DNA of 64,000 bases from Vibrio anguillarum (GTDB taxonomy: Bacteria > Pseudomonadota > Gammaproteobacteria > Enterobacterales > Vibrionaceae): NCBI RefSeq assembly GCF_001989995.2, contig NZ_JAHGUP010000027.1:1-64000 (forward strand). Direction: 5' to 3'. This document shows positions 41,947-52,461 of the stretch, piece by piece. Position numbers and translations under genes: made by a program. The stretch's first letter is position 1. Each line of letters opens with the position of its first letter. A model generated the notes under the pieces. That model was not told the origin of the DNA and did not search any database. It saw only the letters and a list, made by a program, of their open reading frames with translations.

Positions 41947-43746
41947 TTATTTTTCCCAATAATGACGAGATTGGCGATCATTATCCATTTCACGCCCAAA
42001 TATTTCTTCCAGCTCTTTACGTGCCTCTTTGGCGCGCAGTGCGAGTTGTTTGTCTTGGTTATGTTGCGGTAGCAGCTCTTTGAGCATCGCATTATCGAGT
42101 TTTCTAAAATGTGCTTCGGCGCGCTTGGCTTGGTAAGGGTGCATGCCCAATTCGACCAGTACTTGTCGGCCGAGGTCCAAAGCGCCTAAGAAAGTTTCCC
42201 GCGAGTATTTATCGACCCCATGGCTGAGTAACTGATACGCCTCTACCCGGCTACGAGCGCGAGCTAAGATCTTTAACTGCGGGAAATGGTGCTGACAAAG
42301 CTCGACAATTTTCATCACTTCATCGGGCGCATCAGTACAGATAACAATCGCCTCAGCTTCTTCTGCACCCGCGGCGCGCAACAGTTCAAGTTGAGTCGCA
42401 TCACCATAAAAAACGTTATAACCGTACTCTCTCAATAATTTAATTTGACTGGCATCGCTTTCTAATACGGTAATTTTAATCTTATTGGCGTACATCAAAC
42501 GCCCTACAATTTGCCCAAAACGCCCAAAACCCGCAATGATAATTTGCGGCTGTTTATTGACGACATCGGAATGCATCTCATCGTCACTGCTGAGGTTCAA
42601 TTTTCGCGCAAACCATTTGTCCTGAATCATCAGTAATAAAGGTGTGGTGACCATCGACAGACTGACCACAACGAGCAAAAAGGCCACTTGATCCGGTGAT
42701 AGCACGCCCTGCGCGCTTGCCGCAGTAAAAATCACGAACGCGAACTCGCCGCCTTGGCTGAGGATCGCCGCCATTTTGCTGCGCGCTTTAGAACGCGTAC
42801 CCGATAAACGCGCGAGGAGATAAAGGATTCCTCCTTTCAGCACCACTAGACCTAATACAGCCGCCAACACTTGCAGCGGCGCTTGCGCCAATAAGCCCAA
42901 ATTAACCGCCATTCCAACGGCAATAAAAAATAGCCCGAGCAATAACCCTTTAAACGGTTCAATCGCGATCTCAAGTTCATGGCGAAATTCACTTTCTGCC
43001 AGCAACACGCCAGCAAGGAAAGTACCGAGTGCCATTGACAAGCCAAGCTGCTGCATTAACAGTGCAATCCCAATCACCAACAGCAAGGCAGCAACGGTAA
43101 AAAGTTCACGCACACCACTGGTCACAATATAACGAAACAGCGGGCTCAATAGAAAATGCCCCCCGACCAGCAAAGCGGTAATGCCACCCAACATCCAAGT
43201 CACATCTAACCAGCTTCCACCGGCGTTGCCTGCCAGTAAAGGCAAAAAGGCCAACATCGGGATGACAGCGATATCTTGAAAAAGCAGTACCGCAAAACCA
43301 GACTGGCCAGCTTCACTGCGCGTTAGCCCTTGCTCTTCAATTACGCGTAATGCGATTGCTGTCGAAGAGAGCGCAAGGCCCATACCAATCACTAAACTAC
43401 TCTGCCAGTTAACGCCTAATAGATAAGCAATACTAGCGATGACTAAGGTACTTACCACTACCTGCGCGCCACCCAAACCAAGGATCGGCCCACGCATCTG
43501 CCACAATTTTTTGGGATTTAATTCCAGCCCAATCAGAAACAACAGCAGCACCACGCCAAATTCAGCAAAGTGTAATATGGCTTGCACATCACTGATTAAA
43601 CCCAGCCCCCAAGGGCCTATGGCTACACCGGCTAACAAATAGCCGAGCACCGAACCCAACCCTGCACGCTGAGCAATCGGTACGGCCACCACAGCCGCGG
43701 TTAAAAACACCACGCTGCTTTGTAAAAAATCACCGCTTAACGCCAT
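41947..43746 (-). CDS. kefB: Glutathione-gated potassium/proton antiporter KefB type
   Basis: A 599-residue efflux protein that acidifies the cytoplasm during electrophile stress. The N-terminal 380 residues carry about 12 membrane helices of the CPA2 family (LLLFLIGLELNPKKLWQMRG). The C-terminal RCK/TrkA-N domain has the NAD loop IIAGFGRFGQIVGRLM (about 403-418). The start is the ATG at 43746 with AGGAGAGCTTG upstream; the longer frame to 43824 is not supported. It overlaps kefG by 17 bp. KefB is chosen over KefC because of the kefG and yheV neighbours. Confidence 0.93.
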   Translation of the reverse strand: MALSGDFLQSSVVFLTAAVVAVPIAQRAGLGSVLGYLLAGVAIGPWGLGLISDVQAILHFAEFGVVLLLFLIGLELNPKKLWQMRGPILGLGGAQVVVSTLVIASIAYLLGVNWQSSLVIGMGLALSSTAIALRVIEEQGLTRSEAGQSGFAVLLFQDIAVIPMLAFLPLLAGNAGGSWLDVTWMLGGITALLVGGHFLLSPLFRYIVTSGVRELFTVAALLLVIGIALLMQQLGLSMALGTFLAGVLLAESEFRHELEIAIEPFKGLLLGLFFIAVGMAVNLGLLAQAPLQVLAAVLGLVVLKGGILYLLARLSGTRSKARSKMAAILSQGGEFAFVIFTAASAQGVLSPDQVAFLLVVVSLSMVTTPLLLMIQDKWFARKLNLSSDDEMHSDVVNKQPQIIIAGFGRFGQIVGRLMYANKIKITVLESDASQIKLLREYGYNVFYGDATQLELLRAAGAEEAEAIVICTDAPDEVMKIVELCQHHFPQLKILARARSRVEAYQLLSHGVDKYSRETFLGALDLGRQVLVELGMHPYQAKRAEAHFRKLDNAMLKELLPQHNQDKQLALRAKEARKELEEIFGREMDNDRQSRHYWEK

Positions 43747-44317
43747 CAAGCTCTCCTTGTGTGGCCAGTGGGTGTTGCAACCAGTGTCGATAATGCTCAG
43801 CGTGTTGATAGCGCTCCATATCACTCACATTACGTGACCAGTAGAGGACTAACGGTTCCATCCAGTTCATACAACACAGAGCCGCGGTTAATTCAAATGG
43901 TTGGAGAATTTGATCCAGTGGGTATTTGTTGTAGCCCCGCTCATCAAACGCTTCTTTTTTTCCGCCCGTGGTGATGACGCTACGCCAGTATTTACCATGC
44001 AACGCCGTCTGTCCGCCGAAGGCAAACCCTTTGGCAAGCACGCGATCAAACCACTCTTTGAGTAGCGCTGGGCAGGAATACATATAAAGAGGGTGTTGAA
44101 ACACAATCACATCATGCTCAAGTAGTTTTTGCTGCTCTGCGTGCACATCGATAAAAAAATCGGGATAGGTTGCATACAAGTCATGCACAGTGACGTGAGA
44201 AAGTGACGCAATATTGTGCAGCATAGTTTGATTGGCGATGGAGTTTAATGGCTCAGGATGCGCATAAATCACCAATATTTTAGGTGTAATTTGGTCAGGC
44301 ATGACGGTGGTGGACAT
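43730..44317 (-). CDS. kefG: KefG quinone oxidoreductase, ancillary subunit of KefB
   Basis: A 195-residue flavodoxin-fold protein (NQO1/MdaB-like) needed for full KefB activity. KILVIYAHPEPLNSIANQTM near the N-terminus and FQHPLYMYSCPALLKEWFD are family motifs. The ATG at 44317 is chosen, with GGGAG upstream; a frame extension uses a TTG at 44335, and ATG at 44302 is another option. The 17-bp overlap with kefB signals coupled translation. The 132-bp divergent gap to yheS holds both promoters. Confidence 0.92.
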   Translation of the reverse strand: MSTTVMPDQITPKILVIYAHPEPLNSIANQTMLHNIASLSHVTVHDLYATYPDFFIDVHAEQQKLLEHDVIVFQHPLYMYSCPALLKEWFDRVLAKGFAFGGQTALHGKYWRSVITTGGKKEAFDERGYNKYPLDQILQPFELTAALCCMNWMEPLVLYWSRNVSDMERYQHAEHYRHWLQHPLATQGELDGVKR

Positions 44318-44449
44318 TTTTGTCTGCGCTCCCAATAGTTATCAATATGTTATTAAGCATAATAACGCAATTTGCATAATGATCGACATTTATCCTTATT
44401 GCCCCTACTATTCCACGCGATAACGTCTCGATATGAAAAATAGATTTTT

Positions 44450-46369
44450 ATGATTACCTTCTCTGATATTCAATTACTGCGCGGCGGTAAACCGCTCCTT
44501 GAAAAGGCCTCTGCAACTATCCAGCCGGGCGATAAAGTTGGCCTAGTAGGCAAAAATGGCTGTGGCAAATCAACGCTCTTTGCCCTACTCAAAGATGAGC
44601 TATCTATTGACGCTGGCTCCTTCAGTAAACCAGCTCACTGGGAACTGGCTTGGGTTGCCCAAGAAACTCCGGCTCTTGATCGCGATGCGATTGAATATGT
44701 CATCGATGGCGATCGTGAATATCGTGAATTAGAACGACGCCTCAGCGTTGCTGAAGAGGCAGACCAAGGAACCTTGGTTGCAGAGCTGCATGGAAAGATT
44801 GAAACTATCGGCGGATACAGTATTCGCGCCCGTGCTTCTGAACTGCTTGATGGTTTGGGGTTTAGCCAAGAACAGATGGGATGGAGTTTAACGCAATTTT
44901 CGGGTGGTTGGCGGATGCGCTTAAACTTAGCGCAAGCGCTGTTGTGCCGCTCGGATTTACTGCTGCTTGATGAACCAACCAACCACTTGGATTTGGACGC
45001 CGTCATGTGGCTTGAACGTTGGTTACAAAACTATCCCGGCACCTTGATCTTGATTTCCCATGACCGCGATTTTCTTGATCCGATCGTCGGACGCATCATC
45101 CATATCGAAAATCAAACCATGAATGAATACACCGGAAACTACTCATCGTTTGAAAATCAACGAGCGCAAAAACTGATCTTGCAGCAAGCCATGTACCAGA
45201 AGCAGCAAAAGCAGATGGTGCACATGCAAAGCTACATCGACCGTTTCCGCTACAAGGCCTCCAAAGCTCGCCAAGCACAAAGTCGTATCAAAGCGTTGGA
45301 ACGAATGGAAAAAGTGCTGCCAGCTCAATTTGATAACCCATTTAATTTCGAATTTCGAGAGCCTTCAGCACTGCCTAACCCAATCATGATGATGGACGAA
45401 GTCTACGCCGGGTATGGTGAACGTTTAATTTTAGAAAAAATTCGCCTCAACCTTGTACCGGGAAGCCGTATTGGATTACTCGGGCGTAACGGTGCGGGTA
45501 AATCAACATTAATTAAATTGCTCTCCGGTGAGTTAAAACCACAAGGCGGCGATCTCACTTATTCGCAAGGTGTAAAAATTGGTTACTTTGCCCAGCATCA
45601 GTTAGAAACACTGCATCCAGAAGAGACCCCTCTGCAGCACATGATGCAAATCGCCCCAGATAAAAACGAACTTGAGCTGCGTAATTATCTGGGTAGTTTT
45701 GGTTTCCAAGGCGACAAAGCGCTAGAGAAAATCGCTCCGTTTTCCGGGGGTGAAAAGGCTCGCTTAGTGCTTGCGCTAATTGTGTGGCAAAAACCGAACT
45801 TGCTGCTGCTTGATGAACCCACCAACCACTTAGACTTGGATATGCGTCAAGCCCTAACGTTTGCCCTGCAAACCTTTGAAGGTGCGATGGTCATCGTCAG
45901 CCATGATCGCTATCTACTGCGCGCAACCACCGATGACTTGTACTTGGTGCACGATCGTCAAGTCGCGCCTTTCGATGGGGATTTGACCGACTACTACAAG
46001 TGGCTGACAGAACAACAGAAAGCGGAACGTAGAGAAGTTCAATCTCAGCAACCTGCCAAAGACAGCAGCAACAGTGCCGCAGCCAAAAAAGATCAAAAGC
46101 GCCGAGAAGCGGAATTTCGCATCCAAACCGCACCAATTCGCAAAAAACTGACACAACTCGAAGCGAAAATGGACACATTGAACGCGGCACTGGCGCAAAC
46201 TGAAGAGCAATTGTCTGATACTTCGCTGTATGAAGCCGAAAACAAAGCTAAACTTACCGAAGTGATTGCGCTTCAAGCTCGCAGTAAATCGGCACTTGAA
46301 GCGATCGAAATGGAATGGATGTCGGAACAAGAGACACTCGAACAACTAGAGCAGGAATTCAGTCGCTAA
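44450..46369 (+). CDS. yheS: ABC-F family ATPase YheS
   Basis: A 639-residue soluble protein with two ABC domains. Walker A motifs are GLVGKNGCGKST (about 32-43) and GLLGRNGAGKST; signatures are FSGGWRMRLNLAQ and FSGGEKARLVLAL; the Walker B motifs are both followed by DEPTNHLD. ABC-F proteins act on the ribosomal E site to relieve stalls; they are not transporters. The C-terminal part (about 525-639) is charged and predicted coiled coil. It ends one base before the next gene starts. Confidence 0.94.
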   Translation: MITFSDIQLLRGGKPLLEKASATIQPGDKVGLVGKNGCGKSTLFALLKDELSIDAGSFSKPAHWELAWVAQETPALDRDAIEYVIDGDREYRELERRLSVAEEADQGTLVAELHGKIETIGGYSIRARASELLDGLGFSQEQMGWSLTQFSGGWRMRLNLAQALLCRSDLLLLDEPTNHLDLDAVMWLERWLQNYPGTLILISHDRDFLDPIVGRIIHIENQTMNEYTGNYSSFENQRAQKLILQQAMYQKQQKQMVHMQSYIDRFRYKASKARQAQSRIKALERMEKVLPAQFDNPFNFEFREPSALPNPIMMMDEVYAGYGERLILEKIRLNLVPGSRIGLLGRNGAGKSTLIKLLSGELKPQGGDLTYSQGVKIGYFAQHQLETLHPEETPLQHMMQIAPDKNELELRNYLGSFGFQGDKALEKIAPFSGGEKARLVLALIVWQKPNLLLLDEPTNHLDLDMRQALTFALQTFEGAMVIVSHDRYLLRATTDDLYLVHDRQVAPFDGDLTDYYKWLTEQQKAERREVQSQQPAKDSSNSAAAKKDQKRREAEFRIQTAPIRKKLTQLEAKMDTLNAALAQTEEQLSDTSLYEAENKAKLTEVIALQARSKSALEAIEMEWMSEQETLEQLEQEFSR

Positions 46370-46370
46370 G

Positions 46371-46850
46371 ATGAGCCAAGAGCACGTACGATTATCACTG
46401 ACCTTAGAACGCTTATGGCAATTCAGTTTGCAATACTACAGCGTGCGAGAAGTGAAAGAGGCGTGCTTAAGTTTACAAAATAACTTCCACGGCAACGTCA
46501 ACTTATTGCTGCTACTCAAATGGCTTGATGAGCAACAAGTGACGGTTGCCGATGCTGACTGGCAAAATGTCACTCAATGTATCGGCCGTTCAGAAGCGCT
46601 GCTGCACAGTTACCGAGAGTTAAGACGACGTTTGAAAAGCATGGTGCCAGATACGCTGTACCGCGAGGCGCTGCAATTTGAGCTGCAGCTTGAAAAGCAG
46701 CAGCAAGCTGACCTCGTGGAATGTATCAACGCATTGGCATTGCAGAATAACCATGGTGAACAATTAACGCTGCGTTACTGTCGCCAGCTTGGCTGTGAGC
46801 ATTTGCATCTCGCTTTTAAAACCCCGGCGCCTCATTCTCAAAAACCGTAA
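46371..46850 (+). CDS. TIGR02444 family protein, unknown function
   Basis: A 159-residue soluble, mostly helical protein rich in Leu, Gln and Glu. LERLWQFSLQYYSVREVKEA and the LLLLLKWLDEQ segment match the TIGR02444/DUF2390 family. It starts two bases after the yheS stop and is probably co-translated. It has no catalytic motif that I can see. Confidence 0.75.
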   Translation: MSQEHVRLSLTLERLWQFSLQYYSVREVKEACLSLQNNFHGNVNLLLLLKWLDEQQVTVADADWQNVTQCIGRSEALLHSYRELRRRLKSMVPDTLYREALQFELQLEKQQQADLVECINALALQNNHGEQLTLRYCRQLGCEHLHLAFKTPAPHSQKP

Positions 46851-46906
46851 CTACATCAATTGCTCGCTCGGTGTATACTGGTCGCAATTCATAAAAATAA
46901 TACGCT

Positions 46907-47914
46907 ATGGTTATGACTTCATTTATCGCTGCTACTGGACTAACAAATCCACACCTTCAGACTCTGCTTCCTCGTTTGTTGCGCAAACGCGCACGTTTTG
47001 AGCCGCTGTGGCAAACGCTGTTTACACCTGATGGTGATTTTTTAGACCTTGCTTGGAGTGATGATTGGCGCTCAGAGCGAGTACAAAATAACCCTCTATT
47101 TATCTTGTTTCATGGCTTAGAAGGCAGTTTTCATAGCCCGTATGCCAATGGCTTAATGTACGCCTTCGCACAGCAGGGATGGTTATCGGTCATGATGCAT
47201 TTTCGCGGCTGTAGCGGCAAACCGAACCATCTGGCACGTGCTTACCATTCTGGTGAAGTTGAAGATGCACGCTTTGTGCTCGAATACATACGCAAGCAAT
47301 GCCCAAATCGACCTATCGTGGCGGTGGGCATTTCTCTTGGCGGCAATATGTTGGTTAATTACTTAGCGCAATATAATCACGACCCGATCGTTAGCGCGGC
47401 AACCGTTGTCTCCGCTCCACTCGATCTGGCAGCGTGTTCCACACGCATTGAACAGGGATTTTCAAAGGTTTATCGCGCTTACTTACTGACATCATTGAAA
47501 AAAAATGCACTAAAGAAACAGCATCTTTTACATAATGAGTTAGGTATTTCTAACCATCAAATTAAACACATCAAAAAACTTTACGAATTTGACGATCTCA
47601 TCACCGCACCCTTGCATGGTTTTCAAGATGCGCAGGATTACTACCAGCAGTGCTCAGGCCTTTCAAAGCTGACACAAATTCGCGTGCCGCTACAAATCAT
47701 TCAAGCGCAAGATGATCCCTTTATGACGGATGCCGTGATCCCCAAATTTTCTTTACCAGAGAATATCCATTACCGCTTATTTACCCAAGGTGGCCATGTC
47801 GGTTTTCTCAGCGGTAGCGCGCTTAAGCCTAAATTTTGGCTCGAAGAAGCACTTCCAACCTATTACGAAAACCTGCGTCACGGCAACCCTATTGACCATC
47901 AATGCAACGCATGA
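46907..47914 (+). CDS. yheT: YheT family alpha/beta hydrolase
   Basis: A 335-residue hydrolase. The opening TGLTNPHLQTLLPRLLRK is the family signature; the oxyanion region is FHGLEGS, the nucleophile elbow GISLGGN, and the later acid and base DDPF and GGHVGF. The substrate is not known. ATGs at 46907 and 46913 are both possible starts. It lies in the yheS-yheT-yheU-prkB order seen in E. coli. Confidence 0.92.
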   Translation: MVMTSFIAATGLTNPHLQTLLPRLLRKRARFEPLWQTLFTPDGDFLDLAWSDDWRSERVQNNPLFILFHGLEGSFHSPYANGLMYAFAQQGWLSVMMHFRGCSGKPNHLARAYHSGEVEDARFVLEYIRKQCPNRPIVAVGISLGGNMLVNYLAQYNHDPIVSAATVVSAPLDLAACSTRIEQGFSKVYRAYLLTSLKKNALKKQHLLHNELGISNHQIKHIKKLYEFDDLITAPLHGFQDAQDYYQQCSGLSKLTQIRVPLQIIQAQDDPFMTDAVIPKFSLPENIHYRLFTQGGHVGFLSGSALKPKFWLEEALPTYYENLRHGNPIDHQCNA

Positions 47915-47973
47915 TTAATCACATATCGCTTTAAATCGATACCCTTTTCTCCATGACAGTTTAAGAGGTCGTC

Positions 47974-48180
47974 ATGCTTATTCCTTGGCAGCACATTGCG
48001 CCTGAAACACTGGATAATTTGATTGAAACGTTTGTATTACGCGAAGGTACTGATTACGGAGAGCAGGAAGTACCATTGCATCAAAAAATCGAGCAAATAA
48101 AGAAACAGCTCGCAACAGGGGAAGCGATCATCGTCTATTCTGAGTTGCATGAAAGTGTGGATATTCAATTGCGTAAATAA
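47974..48180 (+). CDS. yheU: YheU family protein (UPF0270)
   Basis: A 68-residue protein, [20 protein letters not shown] with a conserved [16 protein letters not shown] block. AGAGGTCGTC precedes the start. The family has no known function; position between yheT and prkB supports the call. Confidence 0.93.
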   Translation: MLIPWQHIAPETLDNLIETFVLREGTDYGEQEVPLHQKIEQIKKQLATGEAIIVYSELHESVDIQLRK

Positions 48181-48262
48181 TTTCAGCTCAAAACAATCTA
48201 CTCTTTTCGTGCTATATTGCAGCCATCGATAACAAGTACGTTACATACAGACAGGGTTTGTC

Positions 48263-49132
48263 ATGTCAGCAAAACATCCAATTATCGCTGTCACCGGCTC
48301 GTCCGGTGCCGGTACAACTACGACCTCTGAAGCCTTTCGCAAAATGTTCAATATGATGAACATTAAACCAGCATGGGTTGAAGGGGATAGCTTCCATCGT
48401 TTTACACGGCCAGAAATGGATGTGGAAATTCGTAAAGCGCGCGAACAAGGGAAGCACATTAGCTACTTTGGCCCACAAGCCAATGATTTTCCTGCATTGG
48501 AAGAATTTTTCCGCCAATATGGGAAATTAGGCACAGGCCAAGTTCGCCGCTATCTACACTCTTTTGACGAAGCTGTGCCCTACAATCAAATGCCCGGCAC
48601 CTTTACTCCTTGGCAAGATTTACCGGAAAACTCGGATGTGATGTTTTACGAAGGTCTGCATGGCGGTGTAGTCGATGGTGATGTAAACGTCGCGCAGCAT
48701 GTCGATTTTTTGATAGGCATGGTGCCAATCGTTAACCTTGAGTGGATACAAAAGTACGTGCGTGATACTCGTGATCGAGGCCATTCACGTGAAGCGGTGA
48801 TGGATTCCATCGTCCGTTCGATGGATGATTACCTCAATTACATCACCCCCCAATTCTCACGAACTCACATCAACTTCCAACGGGTACCGACGGTTGATAC
48901 TTCAAACCCACTTAACGCCAAGGGCATCCCTAGTTTGGATGAAAGCTTCGTCGTGATACGCCTGCGCGGTATAAAGAATGTTGATTTCCCCTATCTGCTC
49001 GCCATGATTGATGGCTCTTTTATGTCGCGCCACAACACCATTGTGGTACCGGGTGGCAAGATGAGTTTTGCGATGGAATTGATCGTCAGACCGATCCTGC
49101 AGCAATTGATTGAAACAGGTAAAATTGGCTAA
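48263..49132 (+). CDS. prkB: Phosphoribulokinase-like kinase PrkB
   Basis: A 289-residue P-loop kinase with GSSGAGTTTTSEAF (about 12-25) in place of the usual GKST loop. EGDSFHRFTRPEMD and YEGLHGG are family blocks. E. coli PrkB is annotated as phosphoribulokinase but no Calvin cycle is expected here, so the true substrate is uncertain. Located just upstream of crp. Confidence 0.93.
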   Translation: MSAKHPIIAVTGSSGAGTTTTSEAFRKMFNMMNIKPAWVEGDSFHRFTRPEMDVEIRKAREQGKHISYFGPQANDFPALEEFFRQYGKLGTGQVRRYLHSFDEAVPYNQMPGTFTPWQDLPENSDVMFYEGLHGGVVDGDVNVAQHVDFLIGMVPIVNLEWIQKYVRDTRDRGHSREAVMDSIVRSMDDYLNYITPQFSRTHINFQRVPTVDTSNPLNAKGIPSLDESFVVIRLRGIKNVDFPYLLAMIDGSFMSRHNTIVVPGGKMSFAMELIVRPILQQLIETGKIG

Positions 49133-49165
49133 GTGATCGGACAAGTTGACGGTTACTTTTCATAC

Positions 49166-49181
49166 CGTGATCATGTGCACA
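49166..49181 (+). promoter_or_regulatory. Candidate CRP binding site upstream of crp
   Basis: CGTGA-TCATGT-GCACA matches the TGTGA-N6-TCACA consensus with one mismatch in each half. It lies about 190 bp before the crp start, fitting autoregulation known in E. coli. The promoter itself I could not place with confidence. Confidence 0.5.
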
Positions 49182-49373
49182 GTTTTGCGTAAAAAATCAT
49201 GCCACTGACACGATTAAAATCAAGAAATCGTTTCTGAAAAAGGATACTATCCTTAACCGAAACACAAGTTAGCTTGCAGCATTTGGAAAGTGCTCTTATC
49301 CTAGTAAGCTTATTTTAGGCTTAGCTACAATATGGAAAGCGGCAAGCGTACCCTGCAGAGGAAGTGAGATATT

Positions 49374-50006
49374 ATGGTTCTAGGTAAACCTCAAACCGAT
49401 CCAACACTAGAGTGGTTTCTTTCACACTGTCATATTCATAAATACCCATCGAAAAGCACGTTGATTCATGCGGGCGAAAAAGCAGAGACGCTGTATTACA
49501 TCGTCAAAGGCTCGGTAGCGGTATTGATTAAAGACGAAGAAGGTAAAGAGATGATCCTCTCTTACCTAAACCAAGGTGACTTTATCGGTGAACTTGGTCT
49601 ATTCGAAGAAGACCAAGAGCGTACTGCTTGGGTTCGTGCAAAATCTCCTTGTGAAGTTGCGGAAATTTCATTTAAGAAATTCCGTCAGCTTATCCAAGTG
49701 AACCCAGACATCTTAATGCGTCTGTCTGCACAAATTTCTCGACGTCTACAAGTCACCAGTCAAAAAGTGGGTGATTTAGCCTTCCTAGACGTGACGGGTC
49801 GTATTGCACAAACGCTACTCAACCTAGCGAAACAACCTGATGCAATGACGCACCCAGATGGCATGCAAATCAAAATCACCCGTCAAGAGATCGGCCAAAT
49901 TGTAGGCTGTTCTCGTGAAACTGTGGGACGTATTTTGAAGATGCTCGAAGAGCAGAATTTAATTTCTGCCCACGGTAAAACTATCGTAGTGTACGGAACT
50001 CGTTAA
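49374..50006 (+). CDS. crp: cAMP-activated global transcriptional regulator CRP
   Basis: A 210-residue regulator. The N-terminal cNMP domain has the phosphate-binding loop [18 protein letters not shown] (about 72-89). The C-terminal helix-turn-helix [20 protein letters not shown] (about 168-187) binds TGTGA-N6-TCACA sites. In Vibrio it controls carbon use, virulence and competence. Monocistronic, with two hairpins after the stop. Confidence 0.98.
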   Translation: MVLGKPQTDPTLEWFLSHCHIHKYPSKSTLIHAGEKAETLYYIVKGSVAVLIKDEEGKEMILSYLNQGDFIGELGLFEEDQERTAWVRAKSPCEVAEISFKKFRQLIQVNPDILMRLSAQISRRLQVTSQKVGDLAFLDVTGRIAQTLLNLAKQPDAMTHPDGMQIKITRQEIGQIVGCSRETVGRILKMLEEQNLISAHGKTIVVYGTR

Positions 50007-50029
50007 TCTCAATCAAAATGATTGAGATT
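50005..50029 (+). repeat. Perfect hairpin directly after crp
   Basis: AATCTCAATCA (50005-50015) pairs with TGATTGAGATT (50019-50029) around a 3-base loop. It overlaps the end of the crp stop codon. No T-tract follows, so it may protect the mRNA 3' end upstream of the real terminator. Confidence 0.65.
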
Positions 50030-50037
50030 GAATGCAT

Positions 50038-50069
50038 AAAGCCACCTTGGGGAACTCAGGTGGCTTTTT
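50038..50069 (+). terminator. Intrinsic terminator of crp
   Basis: Stem AAAGCCACCT (50038-50047) and AGGTGGCTTT (50058-50067), followed by T residues and CTTT. Confidence 0.85.
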
Positions 50070-50109
50070 CTTTGGTGATATTTCGATACGAAAGTAAAAA
50101 GATGAGAGG

Positions 50110-50904
50110 CTATTGCATGTCTGTACTTTCAAATATCTTATCTGCAGAGGCCGCCACAAAACCGCTATAGAGTTCACCGTTAGCCATTGGATAGCGTTTG
50201 GCAAATTCATAGAATCCACCGGGAATCACCTCCACCCCTTCCGTAAATTGCACCGGTACTTTATCGGCCATGGTCGACGACTGCTCAAGCAGCACATCAG
50301 GTGTACCTTTCACTTCTCCACCATTTTCATTGATGGTAAAACCCGCTTGGCGTAAGTGATCATTGACCGCTTTCACTTCATTAAACGCCTGCAGTTGATT
50401 AACACTAACAGTGAAATGGTTTGCGCCATAGCCATGCGCCGCCAACCAAGCGGCGTATTCACTTTCGTTGGCAAGCTGCAAATAATCGCTGTAGCTTAGT
50501 TGCCATAGACGACCGCCATATAAAAAGTCACTGCTGTTTAATTTATTGCTATCGACTTGATGTACCAGCTTCTCCACAATGGCTTGGAGTGCAGGTGAGC
50601 ACTCTTCCACTTTCAGCTCGCTTATGAATACTTTAGGCTGAGTCGGATCAGGGTGTTCATAGTGCTTCGCTACCAGCTTCTTACTTTCAAACACATAATC
50701 ACCACAGGCAACGTAGCCTAAGGCAAGAAAAGGCTTAGCCAGCGTTTCAATACCTAATGGCGCAACATTGAAGGTTCGCAACGCAATATGGTCATTAATC
50801 AACGCTTCCTCTTCTTGAAGCAAGTGATGGACTTTGTCGGCAGAAGGGCAAAGGCGCTGAATGTAGTCATTCCATAATGATTGAAATAAAACGGTTGGCG
50901 TCAT
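50110..50904 (-). CDS. DUF1338 (VOC-fold) family metalloenzyme
   Basis: A 264-residue protein. NDHIALRTF (about 37-45), GANHFTVSVN (about 159-168) and GGFYEFAKRYP (about 225-235) carry the His, His and Glu expected for the metal site of DUF1338 enzymes such as HglS/YdcJ, which decarboxylate and oxidise 2-oxoadipate to 2-hydroxyglutarate. This is a short form. The neighbouring arginine-degradation genes suggest amino-acid catabolism, but the substrate is not known. AGGAGGCGTT precedes the ATG. Confidence 0.82.
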   Translation of the reverse strand: MTPTVLFQSLWNDYIQRLCPSADKVHHLLQEEEALINDHIALRTFNVAPLGIETLAKPFLALGYVACGDYVFESKKLVAKHYEHPDPTQPKVFISELKVEECSPALQAIVEKLVHQVDSNKLNSSDFLYGGRLWQLSYSDYLQLANESEYAAWLAAHGYGANHFTVSVNQLQAFNEVKAVNDHLRQAGFTINENGGEVKGTPDVLLEQSSTMADKVPVQFTEGVEVIPGGFYEFAKRYPMANGELYSGFVAASADKIFESTDMQ

Positions 50905-50972
50905 AACGCCTCCTTGTCTGTGCTCGGTTTAAACCATGCTAGTCGGCATGGGGTTTTAGATAAAGTTTACTG

Positions 50973-52430
50973 CTATAGCTCAACCCCAGGGCTGAGCGTG
51001 GCAGGCAGTTCAGTCGAACGACCTTCCATTGATGCCATTGGGTATGCGCAGTAATCAGCCGCGTAATAGGCGCTTGGTCTTAAATTTCCCGACGCTCCCG
51101 GCCCACCAAACGGTGCATCACCACTGGCTCCGGTTAATTGTCGATTACGATTTACAATGCCAGCGCGGATATGATCGACAAAGTAGTCCCATTCGGCATC
51201 ATTGGTCGACACTAAGCCTGCCGATAAACCAAAGCGAGTTTCATTGGCCAGTTGTACCGCTTGCTCTAAGCTTTGGTAACGCACGACTTGTAACAATGGT
51301 CCGAAATACTCTTCATCAGGCAATTGGCTAACTGCGGTGACATCAATAATGCCCGGAGTGACAAACGCCGCCTGCAAAGGTGTCGCGGCCAGCAAGCTGA
51401 CGCCACCCAAGGCGCGTAAATTGTCCTGAGCAGCAAGAATGAACTGCGCCGCCGCTTGTGATATTTGTGGCCCCATAAAAGGTGCTGGTTCAGCAAAGGG
51501 GTGATCAATACGCAATTTTTGAGTGGCACTGACCAGCTTTTCAAGTAACAGATCACCTTCATTCCCTTCAGGAACGTAAAGACGCCGTGCGCAGGTACAG
51601 CGCTGGCCTGCACTTAAAAATGCGGATTGAATAATGGTATACACTGCCGCATCAAGCTCGCCATACTGCTTAGAGATGACCATTGGGTTGTTGCCGCCCA
51701 TTTCTAAAGCCAGCATTTTGCCCGGCTGCCCAGCAAACTGGCGATGGAGTAAATGACCGGTATTGGCGCTACCAGTAAAGAGAAGGCCATCAATGCCTTT
51801 GGCCTGAGCAAGCGCAATACCCGTTTCCTTCGCGCCCTGCACTAGGTTAAGTACACCCGCAGGTAGGCCTGCTTCTTGCCACAACTTCATCACAAACTCA
51901 CCAGTCCACGGAGTCTGCTCTGAAGGTTTAAACACAACCGTATTACCCGCTAAAAGTGCAGGCACAATGTGGCCATTCGGCAGGTGGGCAGGGAAATTAT
52001 ACGGACCAAAAACTGCAAGAACGCCCAATGGACGATGACGCAATACCAGTTGATTACCCGCCGCTTCGCGTGTGTTTTCACCAGTGCGATCATGATAAGC
52101 TCGAATGGATATAGCGATTTTACCCGCCACCGCCGCCGCTTCAGTACGCGTTTCCCAGAGTGGCTTTCCTGTCTCTTTGGCGATGATCTGCGCAAGCTCT
52201 TCACTGCGCTGTTTCACTTTTTCAGCGAAGGCTAAGACATATTGCTCACGCTCAACAAAAGGGCGTTTTTTCCACTCTATAAATGCGACTCTTGCCGCCG
52301 TAACCGCCGCTTCTACTTGCGCGGGTGTGGCGCTATCGCCCTGCCAAATCGTCTCATTGTTATAGGGACTAAGCGAAAGCATTGCCTCGCCTTGTCCAGC
52401 TAACCATTCACCTGCAATCCACTGAGTCAT
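50973..52430 (-). CDS. astD: N-succinylglutamate 5-semialdehyde dehydrogenase
   Basis: A 485-residue aldehyde dehydrogenase of the arginine succinyltransferase pathway. Catalytic Glu is in ALEMGGNNP and catalytic Cys in GQRCTCARR (about 278-286); the NAD region includes FTGSANTG. It is third in the minus-strand argD-astA-astD order, 31 bp after astA. The length fits AstD (about 490). Confidence 0.93.
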   Translation of the reverse strand: MTQWIAGEWLAGQGEAMLSLSPYNNETIWQGDSATPAQVEAAVTAARVAFIEWKKRPFVEREQYVLAFAEKVKQRSEELAQIIAKETGKPLWETRTEAAAVAGKIAISIRAYHDRTGENTREAAGNQLVLRHRPLGVLAVFGPYNFPAHLPNGHIVPALLAGNTVVFKPSEQTPWTGEFVMKLWQEAGLPAGVLNLVQGAKETGIALAQAKGIDGLLFTGSANTGHLLHRQFAGQPGKMLALEMGGNNPMVISKQYGELDAAVYTIIQSAFLSAGQRCTCARRLYVPEGNEGDLLLEKLVSATQKLRIDHPFAEPAPFMGPQISQAAAQFILAAQDNLRALGGVSLLAATPLQAAFVTPGIIDVTAVSQLPDEEYFGPLLQVVRYQSLEQAVQLANETRFGLSAGLVSTNDAEWDYFVDHIRAGIVNRNRQLTGASGDAPFGGPGASGNLRPSAYYAADYCAYPMASMEGRSTELPATLSPGVEL

Positions 52431-52461
52431 CTGTTAATCCTTACCTTTCAATGTACCTATT

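Noticed and set aside
41916..42092. Upstream extension of the yheV frame
   Set aside because: It runs antisense-frame through the end of kefB and lacks family similarity; the GTG start at 41915 has a ribosome site.
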